From assembly GCA_964545715.1 (NCBI GenBank), contig CAZJHX010000257.1, positions 1-9,744 of the forward strand: a DNA stretch of 9,744 nt, in the 5' to 3' direction. The notes under the pieces were generated by a model, which was not told where the DNA came from, made no database searches, and was given only the letters and a program-made list of their open reading frames with translations. Each line of letters starts with the position of its first letter. Positions within the stretch are counted from its first letter, which is position 1. The stretch comes from CAZJHX01 sp964545715. Lineage in GTDB: Bacteria > Myxococcota_A > UBA9042 > GCA-2863065. This document shows, one piece after another, positions 1-6,929 of this stretch. Both the position numbers and the translations under genes were made by a program.

Positions 1-1
1 G

Positions 2-748
2 GTCTACGATCCGAGGGCCTCGAGCCCGAACGTGTCTTACGCGGTCTACCTACAGCAATCGAACTTCCGGCAGTGCCACCAACGATACCGGCACACCGCA
101 ACCGCTCTGCCGGACGGCTCGGTGCTGATCGCCGGAGGCTCGCAGAGCAGCCGCATCCTCAGCGAGACGGAGCGTTTCGTGCCTGGGGTGGATCACTTCG
201 AGCGGGCGGCGGCGATGGCGTTCGAGCGAACGGCGCATACGGCCAGCGCGCTGCCCGACGGCCGGGTCGTGGTGGTCGGTGGGTATGGACGGCTTTCGGT
301 TGATGCGCCGGATGACGGTCGGTGTGCGGCCCCGAGTCCCGCCCCCGCGCCGGCGCCCGCCCCGATTGTGGTAGCGGCGCCGCGTTTGGTCCAGGTGCCC
401 AAAGCGCGTCGCCCGCCCGCCCGGCCGCTGGCCACGGTCGAGTTGTATGATCCTTTGACCGACAGCTGGACCCCGGGCCCGCCGTTGTGGAGCGTGCGAG
501 CGGGCCACACGGCATCGGTACTCGACGACGGGCGGGTTCTCATCGCTGGGGGGCAAGGTCCATCCGGGCCGTCGGCGACGCTGTGGCTCCTGGACAGCGA
601 CGCTGCCCGATGGAAGCGGCTGCCCGACATGGCGTTCTTCCGGACGTCTCACACGGCGACCGCGCTGCACGACGGCCGGGTGTTGATCGTCGGCGGCACG
701 GCCCATCGCGCCCGCATTGTTGCCGCCGAGTTGTGGCCGGGAACCTGA
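2..748 (+). CDS. Kelch-repeat (galactose-oxidase-like propeller) protein, 3' part
   Basis: The frame is open from the first complete codon, so the 5' end lies outside the window; 248 residues are visible. The protein begins with VYDP, which fits the middle of a Kelch blade. At least four blade motifs of the form H-T-A-(T/S)-x-L-x-D-G-R-V-(L/V)-(I/V)-x-G-G follow, near residues 31-47, 79-95, 171-187 and 219-235. Such motifs build beta-propellers that usually act as binding scaffolds, often extracellular in Myxococcota. A Pro/Ala-rich insert near residues 110-145 (many PA dipeptides) separates two blades and probably forms a flexible linker or surface loop. The last blade ends at the stop codon, so the C-terminus looks intact. 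No enzymatic residues can be assigned, and the partner or substrate is unknown. The next gene is on the opposite strand, so this gene ends its transcription unit. Confidence 0.85.
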   Translation, partial: VYDPRASSPNVSYAVYLQQSNFRQCHQRYRHTATALPDGSVLIAGGSQSSRILSETERFVPGVDHFERAAAMAFERTAHTASALPDGRVVVVGGYGRLSVDAPDDGRCAAPSPAPAPAPAPIVVAAPRLVQVPKARRPPARPLATVELYDPLTDSWTPGPPLWSVRAGHTASVLDDGRVLIAGGQGPSGPSATLWLLDSDAARWKRLPDMAFFRTSHTATALHDGRVLIVGGTAHRARIVAAELWPGT

Positions 749-753
749 CCGGT

Positions 754-889
754 TCAAAGGGGTGGCGGTTCGGGGGCAGGATTGGCTCGTTTAGTGATCT
801 TGAACTCCACGCGCCGATTCTTGGCGCGCGCTTGGTCCGTCTTGGCTCTGGCGAGCCTCCGGAAACAGGGGGGCAAACGCCGCTTTATG
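754..889 (-). pseudogene. Decayed C-terminal fragment of an OmpA-family protein
   Basis: On the minus strand, positions 846-754 encode 30 residues and a stop. They include QARAKNRRVEFKIT, the hallmark C-terminal end of the OmpA peptidoglycan-binding domain (Arg-x-x-N-R-R-V-E-F), followed by a Pro-rich tail. Upstream the homologous reading appears to switch frame: KAAFAPLFPEA (about 886-854) is in another frame and fits the residues expected just before AKTDQ. That implies one net nucleotide of frameshift near 847-853. The rest of an OmpA protein is absent, because the LysR stop codon lies at 934. I read this as a relic left by gene loss or rearrangement. It is also nearly all of the 185-bp gap between the Kelch and LysR genes, and I see no convincing T-tailed terminator there. 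Confidence 0.6.
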
Positions 890-933
890 GCCCCTGCTTT
901 GAAGATGACCGTGGCGTCTCACCGCCAGCCAGG

Positions 934-1830
934 CTAGCGCAGCGTCGTGGCTCTCAACACCTCTGCCAGCGCCTCGAGGGTGCGTGCCAGCGGGGAGCTG
1001 CTCTTGTAGATCAAGCGAAAGGTGTCGGTCAGCAGCTCGCGGTCGGGCAGCAGGCGCTCCAGGCGTCCCGCCGCGATGTCGTCGCCGACCATGTATTGCG
1101 GCAGGACGGCGACCCCGTGGCCTGCGAGCACGAGCTGCTGCATGGCGCCGCCTGACCCCAGATAGCGCTCTTCTGCAAACTGCAGCTGGGGTCCGGGCGC
1201 GGCCTTGAGATAACGTGTCAGCGGCAGTGTCGCGTCCACGTCCAGCAGCGTGTGGTTGGCGCAGTCGGCGGCGGTCTGCAGCGGGTTGGTCGCCAGCAGG
1301 TCGGTCGCGCCGACAAAGCAGTAGGTCTCGGGGTGCAGCACCTCGGTGGTCCATCCGGCGCGCGCCATGGGGGCGCTGGTTACCACGCAGTCTACGTCGC
1401 CGGCGATCAGGCGGTTGATGATGTCCTGGCCGGAGCCGCAGTAGATGTGGCTCTTCCAGTGCGGGCGCTCGCTGCTGAGCGCGGCCAGCTGCGGGGCGAT
1501 CCAGGACTGCGCCAGCTCGTAGCGCGACCCGATGACAAAGCTGACGGGCGGTGCCTCGTCGTGCACGGACTCCAGGCAGCGGTGCGCCTGGGCGATGGTG
1601 GCTCTGGCCTGGGGTAGCAGCGCGGCGCCCTCTTCCGTGAGACGCACCGAGCGGGTGGTGCGCTCGAACAGCGAGACGCCGAGCTGCTCTTCCAGCTGGC
1701 GGATGCGCTGGCCGAAGGCGGTCGGCGTCAGCGCGACGGTGGACGCGGCCCGCCGGAAGTTCAGGTGCTCGGCCGCGGCCATGAAGCACTGCAGGTTCTC
1801 GATGGATGGCAAGGAGCCCAGTCCCGTCAT
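934..1830 (-). CDS. LysR-type transcriptional regulator
   Basis: The 298-residue length is typical of the LysR family. Residues about 10-69 form the N-terminal winged helix-turn-helix (LQCFMAAAEHLNFRRAAS, then TPTAFGQRIRQLEEQLGVSLF and RLTEEG). Residues about 96-296 form the periplasmic-binding-protein-like effector domain, with the usual GGAMQQLVLAGHGVAVLPQ stretch around 227-244. LysR regulators bind DNA as tetramers and respond to a small co-inducer, here unknown. The gene diverges from the large lipoprotein gene with 67 bp between start codons, so that gene and its own promoter are the default candidate targets by family habit. The ATG at 1830 has no Shine-Dalgarno sequence but has a -10-like hexamer just upstream. 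The 3' end faces the OmpA relic and the Kelch gene. Confidence 0.93.
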   Translation of the reverse strand: MTGLGSLPSIENLQCFMAAAEHLNFRRAASTVALTPTAFGQRIRQLEEQLGVSLFERTTRSVRLTEEGAALLPQARATIAQAHRCLESVHDEAPPVSFVIGSRYELAQSWIAPQLAALSSERPHWKSHIYCGSGQDIINRLIAGDVDCVVTSAPMARAGWTTEVLHPETYCFVGATDLLATNPLQTAADCANHTLLDVDATLPLTRYLKAAPGPQLQFAEERYLGSGGAMQQLVLAGHGVAVLPQYMVGDDIAAGRLERLLPDRELLTDTFRLIYKSSSPLARTLEALAEVLRATTLR

Positions 1831-1837
1831 GGAGTGA

Positions 1838-1843
1838 ACGCTA
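1838..1843 (-). promoter_or_regulatory. Putative extended -10 element (leaderless start) of the LysR gene
   Basis: Read on the minus strand the site is TGC-TAGCGT, followed by 7 nt and then the ATG at 1830. A start point 6-7 nt after the hexamer would fall at or next to the A of ATG. No Shine-Dalgarno sequence is present. The assignment rests on recurrence of the same arrangement at four other starts in this window. Confidence 0.4.
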
Positions 1844-1883
1844 GCATGTGAGGCCGTTACTGGCGAAGGTGTGGGGTTTCACG

Positions 1884-1889
1884 TATCGT
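1884..1889 (+). promoter_or_regulatory. Putative -10 element (leaderless start) of the large lipoprotein gene
   Basis: TATCGT is followed by 8 nt and then ATG at 1898. The sequence before the ATG (TTCGCCCT) has no Shine-Dalgarno match. The site lies inside the alternative upstream GTG-started extension, which argues that ATG 1898 is the true start. Confidence 0.4.
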
Positions 1890-1897
1890 TTCGCCCT

Positions 1898-4660
1898 ATG
1901 AAATGGCGTGCTGCATTGGTTTTGATATGCCCGCTGCTCGGCTGCAACCCGGGGCCGCAGTTGATCCCGGCGCTGCCCGAGACGGTCACGTCCGACACGG
2001 TCGACCCGGCGGAGGTCGCGGACCCGGACGCCGGCGAGACCACGGACATCCGGCCCGAGTGTGATCCGCCGTGTGGCGCGTGCCAGACGTGCACGGTCTC
2101 TACGGACGACCCGGCGGTCGCGACGTGCGAGTCGCTGGCCGACGACGTGACCTGTGCCGACGCGGACAGCTGCGTGGACGGCTCCACCTGCAAAGCCGGT
2201 GTGTGCCAGGGCGGCACGTACGACTGCAACAACGCGGACTGCGCGGCCAAGAACGTGCAGTGCCAGGGCACGACCTGCGGCAGCTTCCGAATCGAGTGCG
2301 GCAACACACACAGCTACTCGCTGGCGGGCGTCGAGGTCTCCTCCAAGTTCTTCAAGTACACGGGCTGCGACGAGCAGGCGCACAACGGCGACGAGGTGAT
2401 CTACGAGTTCGTCGCCCAGACCGACGGTGACGTCACGTTCTCGCTCTCGGGCGCGGAGGCGGGCGTCTCCCTGTTTCTGCTCAGCGCGACCTGTGCGTCC
2501 AACACGTGCCTGCAGAAAGCGGCGGACGGCGCGACCGAGCCCGTCTCTGTGACGGCCGGGTCGGTGCACTACGTCGTGGTGGACTCCTGGCAGGACCTGT
2601 CGGACTCGAGCTACTCGCTGAGCGTCGGCTGCACCGACGTCGAGGGCTGTGTGCCGTATTGCCCGGGCTTTGCCAAGTGCGGCGACGACGGCTGCGGCGG
2701 CAGCTGCGGGACCTGCGACACCGGGCAGCTGTGCATCGAGGGTGAGTGTCTGACCACGCCGGACAATAACCAGTGCTCGGGCGCGCTGCCGCTGTCGGGC
2801 CTGATCCAGAGCGAGTCAGGCGACACGCTGGGGGCCGTAGACAACTACTGGCTGGCGGAGGGTGACCCGTGCTCGCCCAGTGGCCTCGACGCGGGCAAGG
2901 GCGGACGGGACATCGTCTACACACTGGTGCCTGAGACGTCCGGTCTCTACACGTTTGACCTGGCGGCTGAGCTGACCGAGTTCGACTCCCTGCTCTACAT
3001 AGTAGAGTTTCCGTGCGCGGACGGCGCCGCGATCGGCGCGACCTGCGTGGCGGCCGACGACGTCCAGGGCATCAACGGCGGCGAGTCGCTGACCGTGTGG
3101 CTGGACTCGGGGGCCCAGTATTACGTGGTGATCGACGGCGGCGACAGCAAGGCTGCCGGGCTGTATCAATTCGACTTCACTGTGCCGTTCTGCGAAGTGG
3201 ACGGCGCCACCGTGGTCGGGGGGCTGCCGTTTACGAACACGCCGACGTCGCTGAACCCCGCAAACCAGGCCTGGCAGCTGGCCGAGGGCAACTTGTGCAA
3301 GCACACCGCTATCGGCGCGGGGGCCGAGGTGGTCTACATCTACACGCCGCCCACCGACCAGGTCGTGCGCATCGACCTCGACCCGGCCGTGACCAACTTC
3401 GACGCGTCCGTGTACGTCGCCGAGTGCTTGAGCGTCGCCGAGGACACCTGCGTCGCCGCGGCCGACCTGCCCGGCATCGGCGCCGAAGAGCTGGTCGTGC
3501 CGATGAAGGGCGGGCACACCTATTACATCGTGGTGGACGGCATCGTGTCGTCCCTGGACGTCTTCAACATCGGCATCGAGGTGTGCGCCGACGCGTGCAC
3601 GGGCGCGATGGAGTGCGGCTCGGTTTGCGGTGTGAGCTGCGGCACCTGTCCCGAGGGCAGCGTGTGTGGCGAAACCACGCAGAAGTGCCTGGGCGGCGGC
3701 ATCTACGACGACTGCGCCAGCGCCGCGGTGTACGCCGGCATCTCGATTCTGCACGAGGGCAACACCGACGGCGGCACCGACACCTACACGCCTCCGAGCG
3801 CGGGCGCCTGCCTGCAGCCGTCGCACACGGCGGGCGGCCTGGATGAGGCCATCGTGTTCACGCCGACCGGCACCGCCACGTACAAGTTTGTGGTGACGTC
3901 CGACTTCAACGCGGGGCTCTATATCGTGGAGGACTGCGAGAACATCGACGGCACGTGCCTGGCCGCGGGCGAGGGCAACGGCGCTAACGGGACGGACGTG
4001 GCGTACGCGGATCTGGCGATGAGCGTGCCCATCTATGTGATCGTGGATGGGGTCGGCGCCGAGAAGGGCACCTACGTGCTGGACATCGAGCAGTGTACGC
4101 CGGACTGCGTGGGCAAAGAGTGCGGCGACGACTCGTGCGGCGGCGTCTGCGGCACGTGCCCGGACAACGGCGTGTGCTCGCCGGCGGGGGAGTGTCCCAA
4201 GGTCATCAACGATACGTGCGAGAGCGCCGAGGTCATCCCCAACGACAGCCTGCCGTGGGTCTCGGCGCTGACAGATACGACCGAGGCCAATGACGATTAC
4301 GCCAACGACGACGGCGGCAACTTTCCGGTCTGCGCGGACGGCCTGCTGTTCAACGGCGCTGGGCTTGGCGCGCCCGATGTGGCCTTTGAGTTCACGGCGC
4401 CGGCGACCGCGGGCTACACGTTTACGCTGACGGACCAGACCACGTTCGACAGCGCGCTGCACATCGTCAAGGGCGACTGCAGCGACTTCGCGGCCAACTG
4501 CCTCCACGGGGACGACATCATCGACCCGAAGGGCGGTGAGGTGATCGGAGTGCAGCTGAACGCTGGCGACACCATCTTCATTATCGTGGACGGCTGGGGC
4601 AACGGCGCCGCGGGCCAGGCCGAGCTCTTTGTGCAGCAGGTCCCCGACGAGCCCGGCTGA
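1898..4660 (+). CDS. Large Cys-rich multidomain lipoprotein with five PPC-like beta-sandwich units
   Basis: From ATG 1898 the product has 920 residues and opens with a lipoprotein signal peptide (MKWRAALVLICPLLGC) whose lipobox Cys is residue 16. The frame is open back to GTG 1871, but that start would bury the signal peptide. Residues 30-54 are an acidic Pro/Thr/Asp-rich spacer and 55-128 a Cys-rich region. Five related units follow (about 132-245, 293-428, 432-562, 603-731, 773-913). Most carry a stretch like FDSLLYIVE and each carries a late (Y/I)(Y/F)(V/I)(V/I)VDG-like strand, as in bacterial pre-peptidase C-terminal (PPC) domains. Cys-rich linkers separate most units; those at 251-284 and 733-766 carry CGDDGCGG/CGDDSCGG and CGTC, a pattern frequent in myxobacterial secreted proteins. 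No protease or other catalytic domain is visible, so a surface-exposed adhesive or structural role is inferred. It converges with the next gene at 1 nt. Confidence 0.9.
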   Translation: MKWRAALVLICPLLGCNPGPQLIPALPETVTSDTVDPAEVADPDAGETTDIRPECDPPCGACQTCTVSTDDPAVATCESLADDVTCADADSCVDGSTCKAGVCQGGTYDCNNADCAAKNVQCQGTTCGSFRIECGNTHSYSLAGVEVSSKFFKYTGCDEQAHNGDEVIYEFVAQTDGDVTFSLSGAEAGVSLFLLSATCASNTCLQKAADGATEPVSVTAGSVHYVVVDSWQDLSDSSYSLSVGCTDVEGCVPYCPGFAKCGDDGCGGSCGTCDTGQLCIEGECLTTPDNNQCSGALPLSGLIQSESGDTLGAVDNYWLAEGDPCSPSGLDAGKGGRDIVYTLVPETSGLYTFDLAAELTEFDSLLYIVEFPCADGAAIGATCVAADDVQGINGGESLTVWLDSGAQYYVVIDGGDSKAAGLYQFDFTVPFCEVDGATVVGGLPFTNTPTSLNPANQAWQLAEGNLCKHTAIGAGAEVVYIYTPPTDQVVRIDLDPAVTNFDASVYVAECLSVAEDTCVAAADLPGIGAEELVVPMKGGHTYYIVVDGIVSSLDVFNIGIEVCADACTGAMECGSVCGVSCGTCPEGSVCGETTQKCLGGGIYDDCASAAVYAGISILHEGNTDGGTDTYTPPSAGACLQPSHTAGGLDEAIVFTPTGTATYKFVVTSDFNAGLYIVEDCENIDGTCLAAGEGNGANGTDVAYADLAMSVPIYVIVDGVGAEKGTYVLDIEQCTPDCVGKECGDDSCGGVCGTCPDNGVCSPAGECPKVINDTCESAEVIPNDSLPWVSALTDTTEANDDYANDDGGNFPVCADGLLFNGAGLGAPDVAFEFTAPATAGYTFTLTDQTTFDSALHIVKGDCSDFAANCLHGDDIIDPKGGEVIGVQLNAGDTIFIIVDGWGNGAAGQAELFVQQVPDEPG

Positions 4661-4661
4661 G

Positions 4662-5348
4662 CTACTCTTTTGGTACCACCAGCACGCCATTTGCGACGTG
4701 CGCTCCCCCGACATTTTTGATTCCCGGCAAAGACGACCACAGCTGCGTGGAGGACCCGCCGTCCAGGTTCAGCGCGTTGGGGCAGTCCAGCATGTCGCGC
4801 ATTACCCGCGCCAGCTTTGGCAGCAGCAACCGGCGGTCGGCGATGAAGATCACGATGTGGCGCCCATCGCGCGTGATCCCCAGAGCAGTGCGCCGTCCGC
4901 GCTGCGGCTTGAGCTTGAGCGGGCGGCCTTTGACGACCAGCCGTGGGCCCGCCTGGATCGCGAAGTTGGTCGTGCGGCTGGGCTTGTAGTCACGGGTGTG
5001 GACCAGGCGTGCGCGGCCGCGCTTGTCCACGGTGATGACGCCCCAATCCGCCTTGCGTAGCGGGTTCTTGACCGCGCCGTCGCTGATGAGCAGGCCCAGC
5101 GAGCGAAACTGCGGATCGAAGTAGCCGCCGTTGATGGCGATCACGGCGGAGGTGCCGCGCGCCATGGCGCCGACTCGGGCGCTGTCAGCGGGTTTTGCCA
5201 CTCTGAGCGCAACCTGTTTGAGGTCGACACGAAACGCCTGCCCGTCCCCGCTCAACAGCCGGGTGTACTCGACGCCGCGGGTGGCCTCAGTCCACGTGGG
5301 TGGGGTCGCGCACGTCAAAAGCGCGGCGATGGTCAGCGCCCAGCTCAT
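4662..5348 (-). CDS. Phosphodiester glycosidase family (NAGPA-type) exported protein
   Basis: The 228-residue protein shows the family landmarks in order: AINGGYFDP at 71-79, ALGITRDGRHIVIFIADRR at about 155-173, and NALNLDGGSSTQLW at 191-204. These match the NAGPA domain (Pfam PF09992 as I recall), named for the human lysosomal enzyme that removes GlcNAc from phosphodiester-linked mannose. Bacterial members are exported and act on largely unknown glycan phosphodiesters or are untested. The N-terminus (MSWALTIAALLTCA) is a short signal peptide; LLTC resembles a lipobox, but Thr before Cys is unusual, so lipidation is doubtful. The 1-nt gap to the convergent lipoprotein stop leaves no independent terminator. 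It diverges from the small lipoprotein over 42 bp. Confidence 0.85.
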   Translation of the reverse strand: MSWALTIAALLTCATPPTWTEATRGVEYTRLLSGDGQAFRVDLKQVALRVAKPADSARVGAMARGTSAVIAINGGYFDPQFRSLGLLISDGAVKNPLRKADWGVITVDKRGRARLVHTRDYKPSRTTNFAIQAGPRLVVKGRPLKLKPQRGRRTALGITRDGRHIVIFIADRRLLLPKLARVMRDMLDCPNALNLDGGSSTQLWSSLPGIKNVGGAHVANGVLVVPKE

Positions 5349-5356
5349 CGCCGAAC

Positions 5357-5362
5357 AAGGTA
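5357..5362 (-). promoter_or_regulatory. Putative -10 element (leaderless start) of the phosphodiester glycosidase gene
   Basis: Minus-strand TACCTT is followed by 8 nt and then ATG at 5348, with no Shine-Dalgarno sequence. It lies where the -35 region of the opposite-facing promoter would fall, so the two promoters probably interfere. Confidence 0.4.
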
Positions 5363-5376
5363 GGGGTCGGCTGTGC

Positions 5377-5382
5377 TAGTGT
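5377..5382 (+). promoter_or_regulatory. Putative extended -10 element (leaderless start) of the small lipoprotein gene
   Basis: TGC-TAGTGT is followed by 8 nt and then ATG at 5391, with no Shine-Dalgarno sequence. The TGCTAG core is the same as in the LysR upstream region, and TGCTA also precedes the first microcompartment gene. Confidence 0.42.
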
Positions 5383-5390
5383 CCAGCGCG

Positions 5391-5957
5391 ATGGGTCGCC
5401 CTATAGCCGTCATCGCCGCGCTCGTGTTGCTTGGCTGTAACCAGGCGGCCACTCAGTCCATCCGCCCGGACGCCGGGGCTGCGCGCGACGCGTGGATCGA
5501 GGCGCTGGCGGCAGCCGACGCGGACCGGGTCTGGGCGATGATCAGCGCCGACTCCCGCGCACGCTGGACCGACAAAGACGCCTTCACGCTGTGGTGCAAG
5601 CGGCGCTGCTCCGACCTGCTGGTCGACGCGATGAGCCGGTCCGGGGACCCGGTCGAGGTGCTCAGCTACGCTGACGGCACGCGGCTGGTGCTGGAGGGCG
5701 GCAAGTGGCGCGTCCTTCACATCGACATCGGCGGCGGCGACTCCCCCCTGGCGGCGCTGAAGCGGTTTCGGGCGTCGGCCGGCGGCGCGCTCACGCCACG
5801 GGTGACGGCTGCGCTGGACGCGCTGATCACAAAGGGCGCCGAGGCGCTCCAAGTGGACGGAAAGCGGGCGCGAGCCACCCTGGGGAAAGACGGCGAAGTT
5901 CGGCTGGTCAAGAGCGAGGCGGGGTGGCGGGTCGACGGGTGGAATTCGCCCGACTGA
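5391..5957 (+). CDS. Small lipoprotein of unknown function
   Basis: From ATG 5391 the product has 188 residues with a clear lipoprotein signal peptide (MGRPIAVIAALVLLGC, lipobox Cys at residue 16). An in-frame GTG at 5373 is possible but would lengthen the signal peptide and cover the -10-like site. Residues 31-81 look like a helical, NTF2/SnoaL-like start (AWIEALAAADADRVWAMISADSRA would be its first helices); this fold guess is weak. Two short beta segments end similarly, GGKWRVLHID (103-112) and EAGWRVDGW (176-184), suggesting a duplicated sheet element. Cys69 and Cys73 are close and could form a disulfide. The gene ends 20 nt before the first microcompartment gene on the same strand, so readthrough is possible, but nothing in the sequence ties its function to the microcompartment. 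Confidence 0.8.
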   Translation: MGRPIAVIAALVLLGCNQAATQSIRPDAGAARDAWIEALAAADADRVWAMISADSRARWTDKDAFTLWCKRRCSDLLVDAMSRSGDPVEVLSYADGTRLVLEGGKWRVLHIDIGGGDSPLAALKRFRASAGGALTPRVTAALDALITKGAEALQVDGKRARATLGKDGEVRLVKSEAGWRVDGWNSPD

Positions 5958-5962
5958 TGTGC

Positions 5963-5968
5963 TAATCC
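5963..5968 (+). promoter_or_regulatory. Putative -10 element ahead of the BMC operon
   Basis: TGC-TAATCC lies 9 nt upstream of ATG 5978. The last base does not match TAnnnT, so this is the weakest of the five sites. It sits in the 20-nt gap after the small lipoprotein gene, so the operon may have its own promoter, be read from upstream, or both. Confidence 0.3.
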
Positions 5969-5977
5969 GGTTGCCCT

Positions 5978-6592
5978 ATGGGCATCACACTGCGCACATA
6001 CGCCTTCCTGGACAGCCTGCAGCCGCAGCTCGCGTCGTTTATCGGCAAGACCGCGCGCGGCTTTCTGCCGATCCCTTACATGGCCAGCCTCTGGGTGGAG
6101 ATCGCCCCCGGCATCGCCATCAACCGCGTGACCGACGTGGCTTTGAAGGCCAGCGAGGTCGTGCCGGGCGTGCAGGTCGTTGAGCGGGCCTTCGGGTTGC
6201 TCGAGATCCACGCGCACGACAAGGGCCAGGTGCAGCTTGCGGGCGACGCTATTTTGAGCGCGCTGGAGCTGCGTGAAGAGGAGCGGAAGGCGCCCAAGGT
6301 TCAGTCCACGCAGGTGATTCGGGCCATCGAGCCGTACCAGGCGCAGATCATCAACCGCGACTCCCGCGGCATGATGATTCTCCCGGGCGAGTCCCTGTTC
6401 ATTCTGGAGACCGAGCCTGCCGCATACGTCACCTTTGCCGCTAACGAAGCGGAGAAGGCGGCGGACATCAAACTCATCCATATCCGTCCAGTCGGCGCCT
6501 TTGGGCGACTTTGGCTGAGCGGGTCTGAGTCCGAGATCGACAGCGCCGCCGAGGCGGCGATGAACGCCATTGAAAGCATCAAGGGCGTCTAA
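5978..6592 (+). CDS. BMC-T tandem-domain shell protein, double-stacking type (H. ochraceum BMC-T2-like)
   Basis: The 204-residue protein is two permuted BMC domains in tandem. The halves align with each other: LQPQLASFIGKTARGFLPIP (14-33) with IEPYQAQIINRDSRGMMILP (117-136), and SLWVEIAPGIAINRVTDVAL (37-56) with SLFILETEPAAYVTFAANEA (139-158). Proteins of this class form trimers that look like hexamers and can stack face to face, with a large gated central pore proposed to pass bulky cofactors or substrates. The sequence strongly resembles the BMC-T2 shell protein of the H. ochraceum microcompartment as I remember it (Hoch_5816). The ATG is forced, because an in-frame TAA lies at 5963-5965. 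There is no Shine-Dalgarno sequence. It is the first gene of a five-gene run, 26 nt before BMC-H. Confidence 0.93.
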   Translation: MGITLRTYAFLDSLQPQLASFIGKTARGFLPIPYMASLWVEIAPGIAINRVTDVALKASEVVPGVQVVERAFGLLEIHAHDKGQVQLAGDAILSALELREEERKAPKVQSTQVIRAIEPYQAQIINRDSRGMMILPGESLFILETEPAAYVTFAANEAEKAADIKLIHIRPVGAFGRLWLSGSESEIDSAAEAAMNAIESIKGV

Positions 6593-6602
6593 GACCAACA
6601 CG

Positions 6603-6608
6603 AAGGAG
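6603..6608 (+). promoter_or_regulatory. Shine-Dalgarno sequence of BMC-H
   Basis: AAGGAG lies 10 nt before ATG 6619 and is followed by an A-rich unstructured stretch (CACTCAAAA). This is one of only two strong ribosome sites in the window, consistent with BMC-H being the most abundant shell component. Confidence 0.75.
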
Positions 6609-6618
6609 ACACTCAAAA

Positions 6619-6909
6619 ATGGCTGATGCACTGGGCATGATCGAGACCCGGGGTTTTGTCGGCATGGTCGAGGCGGCCGATGCCATGGTTAAGGCTGCCA
6701 AGGTCGAGCTGGTCGGCATGGAGAAGATCGGTGGTGGCTACGTCACCGCAGTCGTCCGTGGCGACGTTGCCGCCGTCAAGGCCGCGACAGAGGCCGGCGC
6801 GCGCCAGGCTGAGCGCGTGGGCGAGCTCGTAAGCGTGCACGTCATCCCGCGTCCGCACGCCAACATCGACGCCGTGTTGCCCCTGGGCCGCCAGTCCTCT
6901 GACAGCTAG
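6619..6909 (+). CDS. BMC-H hexameric shell protein
   Basis: The 96-residue single BMC domain forms cyclic hexamers that tile the facets of the microcompartment shell. Visible landmarks are ALGMIETRGFVGMVEAADAM (4-23), the edge Lys in DAMVKAAKVEL (Lys25, matching PduA Lys26 at hexamer-hexamer contacts), the pore loop KIGGG at 36-40, VTAVVRGDVAAVKAATEAG (42-60) and the C-terminal VHVIPRPH (73-80). The pore loop, rich in Gly with no bulky side chain, predicts a small polar pore like those of PduA and H. ochraceum BMC-H. It is nearly identical in my recollection to the latter (Hoch_5815). The preceding ribosome site is strong. The gene is followed by an unusual 175-nt structured interval before BMC-P. 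Confidence 0.97.
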   Translation: MADALGMIETRGFVGMVEAADAMVKAAKVELVGMEKIGGGYVTAVVRGDVAAVKAATEAGARQAERVGELVSVHVIPRPHANIDAVLPLGRQSSDS

Positions 6910-6911
6910 CC

Positions 6912-6929
6912 CATGATTTCGGAATCATG
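6912..6929 (+). other. Hairpin just after the BMC-H stop codon
   Basis: CATGATT-TCGG-AATCATG is a perfect 7-bp stem with a 4-nt loop, 2 nt after the BMC-H stop. No T-tract follows, so it is not a standard intrinsic terminator. A role as a 3' barrier protecting the BMC-H message, or as a translational or processing element, is inferred. Confidence 0.55.

Noticed and set aside
810..828. Intrinsic terminator: CGCGCC-GATTCTT-GGCGCG hairpin between the Kelch and LysR genes
   Set aside because: The stem is only 6 bp, no T-tract follows on either strand, and the bases are explained by the RAKNRR codons of the OmpA relic.
487..1155. Plus-strand frame overlapping the Kelch 3' end and the LysR 3' end
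   Set aside because: It is a shadow of two well-supported genes in other frames and shows no domain or ribosome site.
1831..1897. LysR operator (T-N11-A dyad) in the divergent region
   Set aside because: AACG and CGTT at about 1837-1858 form a short inverted repeat, but the arms are only 4 bp and the spacing is not the usual one, so I do not call a site.
2816..4714. Long open frame (about 630 codons) on the minus strand opposite the large lipoprotein
   Set aside because: It has no recognisable domain, is rich in Arg/Ala/Val/His as expected from reading GC-rich codons backwards, and the plus strand has a signal peptide and clear repeated domains.
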